DNA of 64,000 nt, from contig NZ_CP020772.1 of assembly GCF_002097535.1 (NCBI RefSeq), forward strand, positions 1,116,001 to 1,180,000. Direction: 5' to 3'. The position numbers were made by a program, and so were the translations under genes. Source of the stretch: Halobacillus mangrovi (GTDB lineage Bacteria; Bacillota; Bacilli; Bacillales; Halobacillaceae). Shown piece by piece: positions 34,898 to 43,239 of this stretch. The notes beneath the pieces were generated by a model, which searched no databases, was not told the origin of the DNA, and worked only from the letters and a program-made list of their open reading frames with translations. Numbering within the stretch: position 1 is the stretch's first letter; each line of letters begins with the position of its first letter.

Positions 34898-36246
34898 AGC
34901 TGACGAATAAGATTCATGTGTTTACGACGGTGTTGTTTGTGATTCTATTGATCTTGATCAACGTTACGATTTATTTTTCCTTCAAAAATATTATGTTCAA
35001 TACCGAGCTCGGGCAAGCGAAGCAAGAGGCAGAACAGGTACTGGCAGGTGTCAGTGAAAATCAGAGTGCGGCGGCAACTCAGGACTTGCTTCGGGCTTAC
35101 GTGCCTCCTGGCGGAATGCTTCAGATTGTACTGGAAAATAACGAGTCAGACGCGACTGTCACGGCAGGTAATGAGCAGGATCTGATTGAACAGGATACCC
35201 AGTTTTATCAGCAGGAAATTACAGATGTCCGTTCTATTGATGACTCGCCTTATGCATTTGTGGCGCTTCCGATTGTGTGGACGGATGGAGAAGTGGCGTC
35301 TTTGCAGATGACCGAGTCTATGGAGGCAGAAGCAGAGAACCTGGAGTTATTGAGGATTGTCTTACTCGTTGTCACCCTTCTTGCTATCATTCCGTTGTTT
35401 ATTTCTGCGCGCGTATTGAGCAACTTGATTACAAAGCCGATTACCTCGCTAATTCAGACGATGGATCATATCCGGGGAAGCGGCCAGTTTCAACGAATAG
35501 AGACGCCAAAGCAATCGAAGGATGAGCTCTATCAAATGACGGAAACCTTCAACCAGATGATCGATCAATTGGAGGCCAATTATGAACGGCAGGAACAGTT
35601 TGTATCGAACGCTTCCCATGAGCTGAAAACGCCGCTCACAGTCATTGAATCTTACTCAAGTTTATTGAAGCGCCGCGGCAAGAACGACGAGGCTCTTTTT
35701 AAGGAGTCCGTTGAAGCGATCCAGTCTGAAGCGGAACGGATGCGTAAGTTGACCCAGCAGCTACTGCTTTTAGCGAAGCAGGACGAGCACTGGAATATGG
35801 AGTGGGAGGATCATGCTTTATCCGAAATTCTTCAGTCTACGATCAATGCTTTTGAGAAAGCCTACGAGCGTGAAGTCGTATTTGAAGTAACCAATGGGTT
35901 AACAGTAAAAACCGATGAACATAAGCTGAAGCAGCTGCTTTATATCTTTATGGATAATGCGCGTAAGTATAGTGATTCGTCCGTTGACGTACGAATGGAT
36001 CGAGTCGGGAATAAGGCAAGGATTGTCATTACCGACCATGGGATCGGCATTTCGAAAGGCCATTTGGAAAAAGTGTTCGACCGTTTTTACCAGGTGGATG
36101 AAGCCAGATCCCGGGCATCAGGAGGTTTTGGACTCGGACTCTCTTTAGCCAAAGAACTGGCACATGTCCTTGGCGCAGAGATTCAGTTGGACAGTGAAAT
36201 CGGACACGGAACATCCGCAACGATTCTTTTGCCGCTTTCTCAGTAA
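34894..36246 (+). CDS. Membrane sensor histidine kinase
   Basis: 450 aa. Two membrane helices (about 9-31 and 152-174) enclose an extracellular domain of 120 residues. A HAMP segment (SNLITKPITSLIQTMDHIRG) follows. The H-box is FVSNASHELKTPLTVIES, the N-box FMDNARKYS, and the G-boxes DHGIGI and GGFGLGLSLAKEL. The layout, kinase plus PepSY lipoprotein-like partners, recalls Bacillus YkoGH/YkoJ. The signal is unknown. Confidence 0.92.
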   Translation: MKLTNKIHVFTTVLFVILLILINVTIYFSFKNIMFNTELGQAKQEAEQVLAGVSENQSAAATQDLLRAYVPPGGMLQIVLENNESDATVTAGNEQDLIEQDTQFYQQEITDVRSIDDSPYAFVALPIVWTDGEVASLQMTESMEAEAENLELLRIVLLVVTLLAIIPLFISARVLSNLITKPITSLIQTMDHIRGSGQFQRIETPKQSKDELYQMTETFNQMIDQLEANYERQEQFVSNASHELKTPLTVIESYSSLLKRRGKNDEALFKESVEAIQSEAERMRKLTQQLLLLAKQDEHWNMEWEDHALSEILQSTINAFEKAYEREVVFEVTNGLTVKTDEHKLKQLLYIFMDNARKYSDSSVDVRMDRVGNKARIVITDHGIGISKGHLEKVFDRFYQVDEARSRASGGFGLGLSLAKELAHVLGAEIQLDSEIGHGTSATILLPLSQ

Positions 36247-36290
36247 ATTCTCATAATCCTTTTGTAAACTGGAGGGAGAGGTGACGAACA

Positions 36291-36797
36291 ATGAAATACA
36301 AAATGATGATTGCTATAGCGAGTGGCCTCGTCCTCCTTTTATTAGGATGGCAGGGATCCAAGTTGTGGATGGGAGAAGACAGTGTTTCGGCGGATGAAGT
36401 GCGTCAAAAAGTTGAAGAGCAATACAAAGGAAAGATTACGAGTATCGAACCTGGGGATGACAGCTACATGGTGACGATGACGCTTGAAACAGGGGAATAT
36501 CGTTTAGAGGTCTCCGAGGAAGACGGCCGCATCGTTCGTATGGAACGTGTGGAAGGGACGGGTCCTCAAGACGAGCCTTCTGAGGAATCAGAACCGCCGG
36601 CCGATCCGATAACAGAAGAACAAGCAAGAGAAGTCGCTTTGGAACGGGTGTCCGGCAATGTGGACGATATCGATTATGAGTCTTCGGATGACGGTGCTTA
36701 CTTCTTAGTAGAAATCGAACGCGAAGATGGAAACGAAGCGACCGTTCAGGTCAATGCGATTACCGGAGAAGTCATGTCCGTTAGCTGGGATGATTAA
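36291..36797 (+). CDS. Membrane-anchored PepSY-domain protein
   Basis: 168 aa. One N-terminal membrane anchor (MIAIASGLVLLLLGWQGSKL) leads to an extracellular part with two PepSY-like repeats (about 35-80 and 100-165). The second ends TVQVNAITGEVMSV, a typical PepSY end. A proline- and glutamate-rich linker joins them. Such proteins are thought to modulate extracytoplasmic peptidases or sensors. It follows the kinase by 44 bases. Confidence 0.85.
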   Translation: MKYKMMIAIASGLVLLLLGWQGSKLWMGEDSVSADEVRQKVEEQYKGKITSIEPGDDSYMVTMTLETGEYRLEVSEEDGRIVRMERVEGTGPQDEPSEESEPPADPITEEQAREVALERVSGNVDDIDYESSDDGAYFLVEIEREDGNEATVQVNAITGEVMSVSWDD

Positions 36798-36799
36798 TT

Positions 36800-36839
36800 T
36801 TCTCATCAAATTCTCATTTTTCTCTCCTTTGATTCTCAT
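36800..36839 (+). promoter_or_regulatory. 11-bp-phased TTCTCAT repeats (probable response-regulator sites)
   Basis: Exact TTCTCAT copies start at 36800, 36811 and 36833; a degenerate copy falls at 36822, so all lie on an 11-bp period. Another exact copy starts at 36248 before the first PepSY gene. OmpR-type regulators bind such phased direct repeats. The block lies 49-88 bases before the second PepSY gene. Confidence 0.6.
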
Positions 36840-36887
36840 CTTGTCTGTGTAGTCTATAGATAGAATCAAACCTAAGGAGGATATACA

Positions 36888-37415
36888 ATGAAGAAAAAAT
36901 TGATCATAGGCGGTATTACGGGAGCGATTGTTTTAGGGGGAGCTTTTGGTGTCAACGCAATGACAAACAATGGTGACGACTGGAACGGACAGGACGCCAA
37001 ACTTTCTCAGGAAGATGCAGAACAGTCGGCGAAAGAGGAAATACAGGGACTTACCATTGATAAAGTAGAAAAGGACAAAGCAGGCGACCGTCTCATTTAT
37101 GAAGTGGAAGGAACAACGGAAGACGGGAAAGAAGCTGATATTGAGATTGATGCAAATTCTGGTGAAATCGTAAAGTCCGAACGCGATGATGACGATGATT
37201 CAGAAGACAATGAAAGCCATGCCGATTTAAAGGTTTCTAAAGAAAAAGCTGAAGAAATGGCTAAGAAAGAAGGAAAAGGTGAAGTCGTCGAAGTAGAGCT
37301 TGAAGATGGTCACTATGAAGTAGAGATGAAGGATGGAAAGACCGAGTATGAAGTGAAGATCAATGGTCAGACAGGAGAGGTTATGGCATCGAAGCAAGAT
37401 CAGGATGATGATTAA
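36888..37415 (+). CDS. Secreted or anchored PepSY-domain protein
   Basis: 175 aa, strongly acidic. An N-terminal signal or anchor (LIIGGITGAIVLGGAFGVNA) precedes two PepSY repeats (about 40-95 and 110-175), each ending with an ANSGEIV or NGQTGEVM motif, separated by an Asp-rich linker. The strong AAGGAGG site and separate leader with phased repeats suggest high, regulated expression by the two-component system before it. Confidence 0.87.
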   Translation: MKKKLIIGGITGAIVLGGAFGVNAMTNNGDDWNGQDAKLSQEDAEQSAKEEIQGLTIDKVEKDKAGDRLIYEVEGTTEDGKEADIEIDANSGEIVKSERDDDDDSEDNESHADLKVSKEKAEEMAKKEGKGEVVEVELEDGHYEVEMKDGKTEYEVKINGQTGEVMASKQDQDDD

Positions 37416-37423
37416 CCAGAGAG

Positions 37424-37453
37424 AAAGACTGCCTCAGTGGGCAGTCTTTTTTT
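37424..37453 (+). terminator. Intrinsic terminator after the PepSY genes
   Basis: AAAGACTGCC pairs with GGGCAGTCTTT, followed by T residues. It lies between convergent genes. Confidence 0.88.
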
Positions 37454-37471
37454 GATGAAACTCACACTCAT

Positions 37472-37975
37472 TTAGCCCTCAGAGCCAACACTCTGCTTCA
37501 ATTCATTCAGGCTGTCTAACGTAGGCTTCACCAATTCCTTCATTTTTTCTACATCAGGTTCATCTTTTTTAGCTTCATCAATGAGTGGGTAGAGGCTTTT
37601 CTCTATTTTCTCATATTGATCTGGGAATTGTTCTTCGACTTTCTTTTCGATACTGTCCCAGTCTTCTTCAAGGGTTTTCCCTTTTTCATTTAATGTAGTT
37701 ACATCAGCGGAGTCTTCTAAGCTGGAATTCAAATCTTCAACAGAGGCAATGACCGTATCAATGCCGGATGCCAGTTCGGTCTCCTGTCCTTCATCACTGC
37801 TGCTAGTTTCCTCAGAAGATCCTTCAGAACTATCCGCATTTCCACTAGTGGCTTCACTGTCCTGTTCATTCGTCTGCTCTGTAGAATCTGAGTTGTCTTG
37901 ACTTTCGGATGATCCGCAAGCTCCTAATAGTAAGCCAACAGCCAGGATGATACTAAACAGATAATACTTTTTCAT
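37472..37975 (-). CDS. Small acidic lipoprotein
   Basis: 167 aa. The lipoprotein signal ends at LLLGACGSSES. A Ser/Glu/Thr-rich low-complexity stretch (about 22-70) leads to a helical C-terminal domain (SIEKKVEEQFPDQYEKIEKS, then MKELVKPTLDSLNEL). No function recognised; the helical part may bind another envelope protein. AGGAGGCG precedes the start. It converges on the PepSY operon. Confidence 0.8.
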   Translation of the reverse strand: MKKYYLFSIILAVGLLLGACGSSESQDNSDSTEQTNEQDSEATSGNADSSEGSSEETSSSDEGQETELASGIDTVIASVEDLNSSLEDSADVTTLNEKGKTLEEDWDSIEKKVEEQFPDQYEKIEKSLYPLIDEAKKDEPDVEKMKELVKPTLDSLNELKQSVGSEG

Positions 37976-38046
37976 AGAAACGCCTCCTTTTTTAAATCGA
38001 AGTCAGGGAAAGTGTTCCCAAAATATGCTAATTCAAACGAGGCTAT

Positions 38047-38176
38047 TTGCACTAAAGATCATAGTAGGTCGTATGATTTATAACTAGATAGAAAGAACTC
38101 CGTATTCTTTGAGTTCTCTGAGACTCCCCTTACTCAGTGGCGATAAAACGATTGCCTTTTGGGGCAGTCGTTTTTT
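38047..38176 (+). ncRNA. Candidate small RNA in a gene-free stretch
   Basis: TTGCAC (38047-38052), a 19-base spacer and TATGAT (38072-38077) could start a transcript of about 90 bases. It would contain a GAACTC/GAGTTC hairpin (38095-38116) and end at a strong terminator, where ACGATTGCC (38148-38156) pairs with GGGCAGTCGT, plus six T residues. No plus-strand gene explains this terminator. The rest of 37976-38336 holds nothing I can support. Confidence 0.35.
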
Positions 38177-38336
38177 GTTTCCTAAGTTCATCTGAGTTCC
38201 ATCTGAGGAAAAGGGAACCGGTTGAAATAATAAAAAAATGCAACCTAAGTTAACGAAGGTGAATAATATGGAGGAGTGAGTCGATGCAACCGGTGTTTTT
38301 AACGACTCCGTAATAAGCGGATGAAAGGAAGATTAC

Positions 38337-38741
38337 ATGGAGCGACCGGCAGGATTTTGGATACGACTGATGGCAAGTATTATTGATTCAATCATCGTGG
38401 GACTCTTACTTGGCACCATAACCTTATTTTTTTACGGGGAATTTTACATGGAGGAATTCAACTTCACCAATTTATTAAGTTACTGCTATTTACTTTTTGT
38501 TCCGGTATTATGGAAAGGTTATGTGATTGGAAAACGGATCTGTAATATTCGTATTGTTAAAATAACGGGGGAAAATGTGACCGTTTCTACTATGTTCATG
38601 CGGGTAATTGTCGGAGGGATTGTTTACTTTTTTTCACTTGGTATTGGGTTTATTGTAAGTGGAATTATGGTTATGACACGTGAGGATAAAAGGTCCATCC
38701 ATGATTTCATAGCGGGAACCTATGTTAAGAATGAGAACTAG
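38337..38741 (+). CDS. RDD-family membrane protein
   Basis: 134 aa with three or four membrane helices. The family motif begins PAGFWIRLMASIIDSIIVGL (Arg and paired Asp) and ends RSIHDFIAGTYV. Some RDD proteins exchange sodium or other cations or protect against osmotic stress, but most lack a defined role. The ATG follows AAAGGAAGA. Confidence 0.88.
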   Translation: MERPAGFWIRLMASIIDSIIVGLLLGTITLFFYGEFYMEEFNFTNLLSYCYLLFVPVLWKGYVIGKRICNIRIVKITGENVTVSTMFMRVIVGGIVYFFSLGIGFIVSGIMVMTREDKRSIHDFIAGTYVKNEN

Positions 38742-38775
38742 ATAATCTTCCTTCTTAAATGGAGGGGATATTTAG

Positions 38776-39085
38776 ATTGGATAGTCAGTACTGGAGTTGG
38801 TGCCCTTGTAGGTGTCATTTTAAAGGCTGAATTTTCGTTAAATTTGAATATTTCTTCAGAAACCGCTTGCCAGACAGTCTGGCTCCTTTGCTAACTCCTC
38901 TTGTAACAATTTTAGTAGGTTCCTTGATAACGGTTGTGCTGACTCAGCCATTTGCGGGTCTGAGTGCGGACTCCCCTGGTTCCTTGTAGATTTCATATGC
39001 TGGTGGTTTTGTTTTAACTTACCTGTTTGGTTTTAAGAAGGAATTGGCTGAGAAGTTGTATGAGTCAAAGGATAAAGCGGCTTAA
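38776..39085 (+). pseudogene. Decayed membrane-protein gene, possibly a PTS EIIC C-terminus
   Basis: Fragments of hydrophobic coding sequence survive in broken frames. One reads LTPLVTILVGSLITVVLTQP, then a TAG stop, then ISYAGGFVLTYLFGFKKELA and a lysine-rich end at 39085. The upstream part (GVGALVGVIL) ends in a TAA. The GGFVLTYLFGF pattern resembles PTS permease C-termini. The parent family is uncertain. Confidence 0.45.
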
Positions 39086-39096
39086 GCGAGTGAAGG

Positions 39097-39124
39097 GGCT
39101 ACCTTGTGATAAGGTAGTCTTTTT
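39097..39124 (+). terminator. Intrinsic terminator after the decayed gene
   Basis: GGCTACCTT pairs with AAGGTAGTC across GTGAT, followed by five T residues. Confidence 0.8.
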
Positions 39125-39270
39125 CTATCTTCGTCATTATTATAAAGGCCGTAATAATCTTGTTTGAATCTTGATTTTTCTAGGTATGGCATGGGGAGAA
39201 ATGTAGCTATCATGATTGGATAGACGTTTGAAATCCAGGTGCCTTTTCTAGAAAAATAAAGGGTGAAAAG

Positions 39271-39369
39271 ATGCATAGGAAGCTGTGGGTATTGAATGTC
39301 CAGGTTGGAGATCAGCCGCTTAGTATTATCCCTTATTATAATACTGTTCTCCCTCGTTTGAACATATAG
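39271..39369 (+). CDS. Short reading frame upstream of the amine oxidase
   Basis: 32 codons with an AAAGGGTGA ribosome site eight bases before the ATG. It encodes MHRKLWVLNVQVGDQPLSII and a short tail. Its TAG stop directly abuts the ATG of the oxidase gene (TAGATG), which suggests translational coupling. It could be a leader peptide or a remnant. No family recognised. Confidence 0.35.
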   Translation: MHRKLWVLNVQVGDQPLSIIPYYNTVLPRLNI

Positions 39370-40863
39370 ATGAGAGATAAAGGGGGGAGTGTTTTGAGAC
39401 AGTTTGGATACGCCAAATTAAGTTACCCTGCTGACATGCTTAGCATTATAAAAAATGGCTTAGAAAAAAAACTTTATCCTAAAAAGGTAGTCATTATTGG
39501 AGGCGGGATGGCTGGGCTTGTTGCTGCCTCTTTGCTTAAACAAGCCGGTCATCAAGTGACCATATTAGAGGGGAATGATCGGATTGGAGGAAGGGTTTAT
39601 ACAGTCAGGCACCCGTTTACTTCTGGGAATTATTTAGATGTAGGGGCCATGAGAATCCCAGATAATCATGAATTGGTGTTTGAATATATCAGACGGTTTA
39701 AGCTACCTTTGAATTCTTTTATTAATTCCTCTCCTGTTGATTTAATTTATGCAAATAATGTTCTAACTACAAGAAAAGTATATGAGGAAACCCCTGATAT
39801 TTTAAGATTTCCCGTAAATGAAAATGAAAAAGGAAAAACGGCTACTGAACTCTTTCTAAAGGCTACACAACCATTTCTAGATTTATATTCAACTAGTACG
39901 CCTGACGAACAGGAAAGGCTTAAAGCACAATACTCCGAATATTCCATGGGAGAGTTTCTTCAATATAATCCAATTGGAAGGCCGTTGTCCCCTTACGCCA
40001 TAAGGAGTATAGGAGTCATGTTGGGACTTGAAGGGTTTCCGGAGTTTTCATTTGTGGACATTTTGACTGACATTATTTTTCCTATTTTTAGTAAGAAAGT
40101 GAAGTTTTTTGAAATAGACGGAGGGAATGATCAACTACCCCTGGCTTTTATGAAGGAGTTGCAGCACAATACTTGTTTGAATCGAAAAGTGGATAAAATT
40201 TATCAAATGGAAAATGGGGTGAGAATCCAAGCAATCGATCCTAAAACGAACAGAAGGCATCATTATGAGGGAGATTATGCAATCGTTACTGTTCCTTTTC
40301 CTGTATTTCAATTTATCGATGTTTTTCCTTATCATTCAATTTCTTTTGATAAATGGCAGATTATCCGAGAGCTTATCAACCTTCCTGCTGTTAAAATTGG
40401 CATAGAATTTAAACATCGCTTCTGGGAGAAGGCAGGAGTAGGGAATGCCATAACAGATTTGCCTTCGAGATTTTCTTATATCCCAAGCCATGGAATAGGC
40501 TCCAGTGGTCCTGCAGTTTTATTGGGCAGTTATAGCTGGGGACAAGATGCAATCCTCTGGGCTAGTTTACCTCATGATGAAATGGTTCGTGAATTGCTTG
40601 ATGATTTAGCCAGAATGTATGGGAGAATTGTATATAAAGAATACATGCAGGCATTTTCATATAATTGGAGTTTAAATCAATTTTCTGCAGGTGCTTTTAC
40701 TCTCTTCCTTCCCGGTCAGGGTGCAAAATTTACCGACGTCATCCGTCAACCTGAAGGCAGGTTGCATTTTGCAGGAGAGCATACGAGTTCTTTTCATGGG
40801 TGGATGGAAGGGGCCATTGAGTCAGGGATACGCGCAGCTTTTGAAATAAATGAAAGAAATTAA
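39370..40863 (+). CDS. Flavin monoamine oxidase/L-amino acid oxidase family protein
   Basis: 497 aa. The FAD dinucleotide motif VVIIGGGMAGLVAASLLKQA begins near residue 40 and is followed by ILEGNDRIGGRVYT. LDVGAMRIPDNH is typical of amino acid oxidases, and the C-terminal GRLHFAGEHTSSFHGWMEGA binds the flavin. It probably oxidises an amine or amino acid to imine, giving peroxide. ATG 39370 is adjacent to the preceding stop; TTG 39394 with AAAGGGGGGAG upstream is a good alternative start. Confidence 0.9.
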   Translation: MRDKGGSVLRQFGYAKLSYPADMLSIIKNGLEKKLYPKKVVIIGGGMAGLVAASLLKQAGHQVTILEGNDRIGGRVYTVRHPFTSGNYLDVGAMRIPDNHELVFEYIRRFKLPLNSFINSSPVDLIYANNVLTTRKVYEETPDILRFPVNENEKGKTATELFLKATQPFLDLYSTSTPDEQERLKAQYSEYSMGEFLQYNPIGRPLSPYAIRSIGVMLGLEGFPEFSFVDILTDIIFPIFSKKVKFFEIDGGNDQLPLAFMKELQHNTCLNRKVDKIYQMENGVRIQAIDPKTNRRHHYEGDYAIVTVPFPVFQFIDVFPYHSISFDKWQIIRELINLPAVKIGIEFKHRFWEKAGVGNAITDLPSRFSYIPSHGIGSSGPAVLLGSYSWGQDAILWASLPHDEMVRELLDDLARMYGRIVYKEYMQAFSYNWSLNQFSAGAFTLFLPGQGAKFTDVIRQPEGRLHFAGEHTSSFHGWMEGAIESGIRAAFEINERN

Positions 40864-40869
40864 AGGGGG

Positions 40870-40969
40870 GAGTGCTATCGGTCTCCTTCACTACCTCATT
40901 TTTATAACATTCCAATGACTCTTCTAAATCTTCTACTCCTAAAGTTAGTACTGATATCCTTGGTTTCAT
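40870..40969 (-). pseudogene. N-terminal fragment of a VOC (glyoxalase-like) gene
   Basis: Reading from 40969 on the minus strand gives KPRISVLTLGVEDLEESLEC then YKNEVVKETDS, the standard beginning of VOC-family proteins. The homology then stops and the frame continues antisense into the oxidase gene. The 3' three quarters are missing, so this is a truncated relic. No ORF supports the opposite strand here. Confidence 0.7.
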
Positions 40970-41222
40970 TCTCTTTTCCTGCTCGTCCTACTTTATTACT
41001 TCATCTATATCATATCCTTTTCAAATATGATGTACTTTTAAAAAACGGACATAAAATTATGTGGAGTTTCTATGGTTTTCATACCTTACTTAGACATAAC
41101 CATACCAAATGGGTGGAGAATCCAATGGATCTAAACATCTATTCCTTACCTAATCATAAGGAACCAATCCACCACTGGGTGATTTTTATTTGGAATTAAT
41201 GCTCAGTATTTAAGAGCTTGCT

Positions 41223-42149
41223 TCATATAAATAGTCCTAACCATACAGCTGTCCCCATAGCTAACATCAAAATCAATTTTTCATAATTAGAAACTTGCTC
41301 ATGATCATCCACATCCATTTTCAGAATGAGGGCCATTGAGATAATTACAGTAGCAAAAACTCCACCTGCAGCAACTATTCGGTCTATTCCTAGCCAGGTT
41401 ACGCACAACCCTGTCAGACCAAAATATAAGAGAGCTGGAAGACGACAATATGCCTTTCCAAACGTATCGGCTGCCCACACCACGCATGTTAGTTTCTTAG
41501 GTGTTGCCTGCCGATCCGCTTCCATATCGGGAATATGATGAACCATTACCCAGGCAATACATATAAGTGCATTGATAATCGCATTTTGCCAGGCCCATTG
41601 AGGTAGGGTGTCCAATGCCAGCCAGGCCCCTGCAAGTCCAAGAAATAACACGGACGGAAAAGTGGATAGCCATTCTCCTAGAAAAGGACGATAACTTAGT
41701 AATAAGGGAGGCAAGGAATAGGAAATCGCTCCCCACAACCCAAGAGAAAGTAAGATTGCTAGCTTGAAAGATTGAGCTATGAGTAGTCCAATGACCACTA
41801 GGCTCAAAATTAAGATCAACCCTTTTCCTAATTTCCACATCGTTTCAGAAGAAATAGTACCCGTCTGAATAACACGGCTGCCTCCAGACAAAATAGCTGG
41901 GCTATGGGTATCTGTTCCAGATTTGTCGTCTATGTAATCATTCAAAATGTGAGTAAGTACACCATGGATGAGGAGGGCACCAGAAAGTAAAAGGAAAAAT
42001 ATGTACGACAACTGAGTGAAGGAAACATCGGAATATAAGTAAAGAGGAAGGATGGTGGATACAATGGTTGCGACACTTGACGAGACCACGGCTATAAACC
42101 TCAGTAGCTGCCACCCACCCTTAATCGTTGATAGAGCATGACTAAACAT
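41223..42149 (-). CDS. UbiA-family prenyltransferase
   Basis: 308 aa with about eight membrane helices. Two aspartate motifs that bind prenyl diphosphate through magnesium are visible: NDYIDDKSGTD (about residue 70) and HHIPDMEADRQATPKKLT (about residue 205). MenA and other UbiA enzymes attach isoprenoid chains to aromatic acceptors; which acceptor cannot be told. The gene stands alone. The ribosome site AAAGGAG lies 11 bases before the ATG. Confidence 0.87.
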   Translation of the reverse strand: MFSHALSTIKGGWQLLRFIAVVSSSVATIVSTILPLYLYSDVSFTQLSYIFFLLLSGALLIHGVLTHILNDYIDDKSGTDTHSPAILSGGSRVIQTGTISSETMWKLGKGLILILSLVVIGLLIAQSFKLAILLSLGLWGAISYSLPPLLLSYRPFLGEWLSTFPSVLFLGLAGAWLALDTLPQWAWQNAIINALICIAWVMVHHIPDMEADRQATPKKLTCVVWAADTFGKAYCRLPALLYFGLTGLCVTWLGIDRIVAAGGVFATVIISMALILKMDVDDHEQVSNYEKLILMLAMGTAVWLGLFI

Positions 42150-42359
42150 TAAAAGAACAGCTCCTTTCTGTAAGTAAATGGTCTTTCTATAAGTCTATAC
42201 CCTATTAAATATGGTAAAAGTCTAGTTGTTTGGTGTGATGATACTAGGATAGATTCACCTTCTTCTAGTTAAAAAGGTGTGGTACGATATTAATAAATTA
42301 TCTAAAGGAACATAAGTATGAGGAGGGCGTCTTTTAAAATCAGGTGGGGGGCAAAAACA

Positions 42360-43046
42360 ATGAAAAAACTGTTGTTTGTCTTGGTGGCGTTTCTGTTTGT
42401 TTTAGGAGCTTGCGGAAATGATTCAAGTTCGGAATCAGAAGCTGAAGGTGCGGAAACTACTGAGCAAAAAGAAGAATCTAAAGCGAATGAAGACAGCCAG
42501 TCAGGTGAATCAACGAATGCTGACGAAGACAAAGACTCATCCATCAGTGTCGATAAGAATTTAACGAACGTTAAAGTCACTCTTCCAAAATCATTCCTTG
42601 AAATGCAGCAAACCGATTTCGAGCAAGTGAAAGCCGAGGCTGAAGCTGCAGGTGTAAAGGAAGTCGTCGATAATGGAGACGGAACGATTACTTATAAGAT
42701 GTCTAAAAAGCAGCATAAAGAAATGATGCAAGAAATGGAAAAGCAGATGAAACGTTCAATCGAAGACATTAAAACCAGCGGTGATTTTCCTTCTATTAAG
42801 GATATCGAAGCCAATTCATCTTTCTCAAAAATTACAATGAAGGTTGACCAGGAAGCTTACGAGAACAGCTTTGACGGGTTTGCGACCATGGGTGTTGGGA
42901 TGACGGGAATGTTCTTCCAAGTGTTCGATGGGGCCAATCCAGATGATTATAATGTAACGATTGAGGTCGTGAATGCGGATACTGGAGAAGTATTTGATAC
43001 GATCCATTACCCTGAAGCGTTTGAGCAGATGGAAATGATGCAGTAA
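42360..43046 (+). CDS. Acidic lipoprotein
   Basis: 228 aa from ATG 42360, preceded by AGGTGGGGGG; ATG 42318 would put an odd basic leader before the signal. The signal ends at FVLGACGNDSS, then a Ser/Glu/Asp-rich linker (about 22-62). The C-terminal domain is alpha/beta with many methionines and lysines (KKQHKEMMQEMEKQMKRSIE) and ends DTIHYPEAFEQMEMMQ. No function recognised. Confidence 0.8.
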   Translation: MKKLLFVLVAFLFVLGACGNDSSSESEAEGAETTEQKEESKANEDSQSGESTNADEDKDSSISVDKNLTNVKVTLPKSFLEMQQTDFEQVKAEAEAAGVKEVVDNGDGTITYKMSKKQHKEMMQEMEKQMKRSIEDIKTSGDFPSIKDIEANSSFSKITMKVDQEAYENSFDGFATMGVGMTGMFFQVFDGANPDDYNVTIEVVNADTGEVFDTIHYPEAFEQMEMMQ

Positions 43047-43050
43047 ATAA

Positions 43051-43092
43051 GAGACTGAGACAGTATCCTAGAAAGGAACTGTCTTTTTTTAT
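43051..43092 (+). terminator. Intrinsic terminator after the lipoprotein gene
   Basis: AGACTGAGACAGT... pairs imperfectly with ACTGTCTTTTTTT: GAGACAGT (43057-43064) matches ACTGTCTT (43079-43086), followed by T residues. Confidence 0.7.
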
Positions 43093-43183
43093 GGAAAAAT
43101 GCACTCGAGTTAATGTTTGAATTTTCTAAAATATTGATATATAGTGACAATAGGCAGCATTTGTAAATTTTTTTCAACACTAC

Positions 43184-43216
43184 ATACCAACCAGTTAGTA
43201 TATGAAAGCGTTAACA
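43184..43216 (+). promoter_or_regulatory. 18-bp palindrome (TetR-type) next to a perfect cre site
   Basis: ATACCAACCAGTTAGTAT (43184-43201) is an inverted repeat with two mismatches per nine-base arm. It overlaps a possible -10, TAGTAT, which lies 17 bases after TTCAAC. TGAAAGCGTTAACA (43203-43216) matches TGWAANCGNTNWCA at every position. The SDR operon is therefore probably under both a specific repressor and CcpA. Confidence 0.65.
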
Positions 43217-43239
43217 ATTGTGAAAAGGGAGGGAACAGA

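Noticed and set aside
40915..41199. 94-codon plus-strand frame after the amine oxidase
   Set aside because: No ribosome site, odd composition, and its first part is antisense to the VOC fragment; no family resemblance.
43144..43239. Longer N-terminus for the SDR protein from ATG 43144
   Set aside because: It would cover the palindrome and cre box and has no SDR-like sequence; TTG 43240 follows AAAAGGGAGGG and starts the fold correctly.
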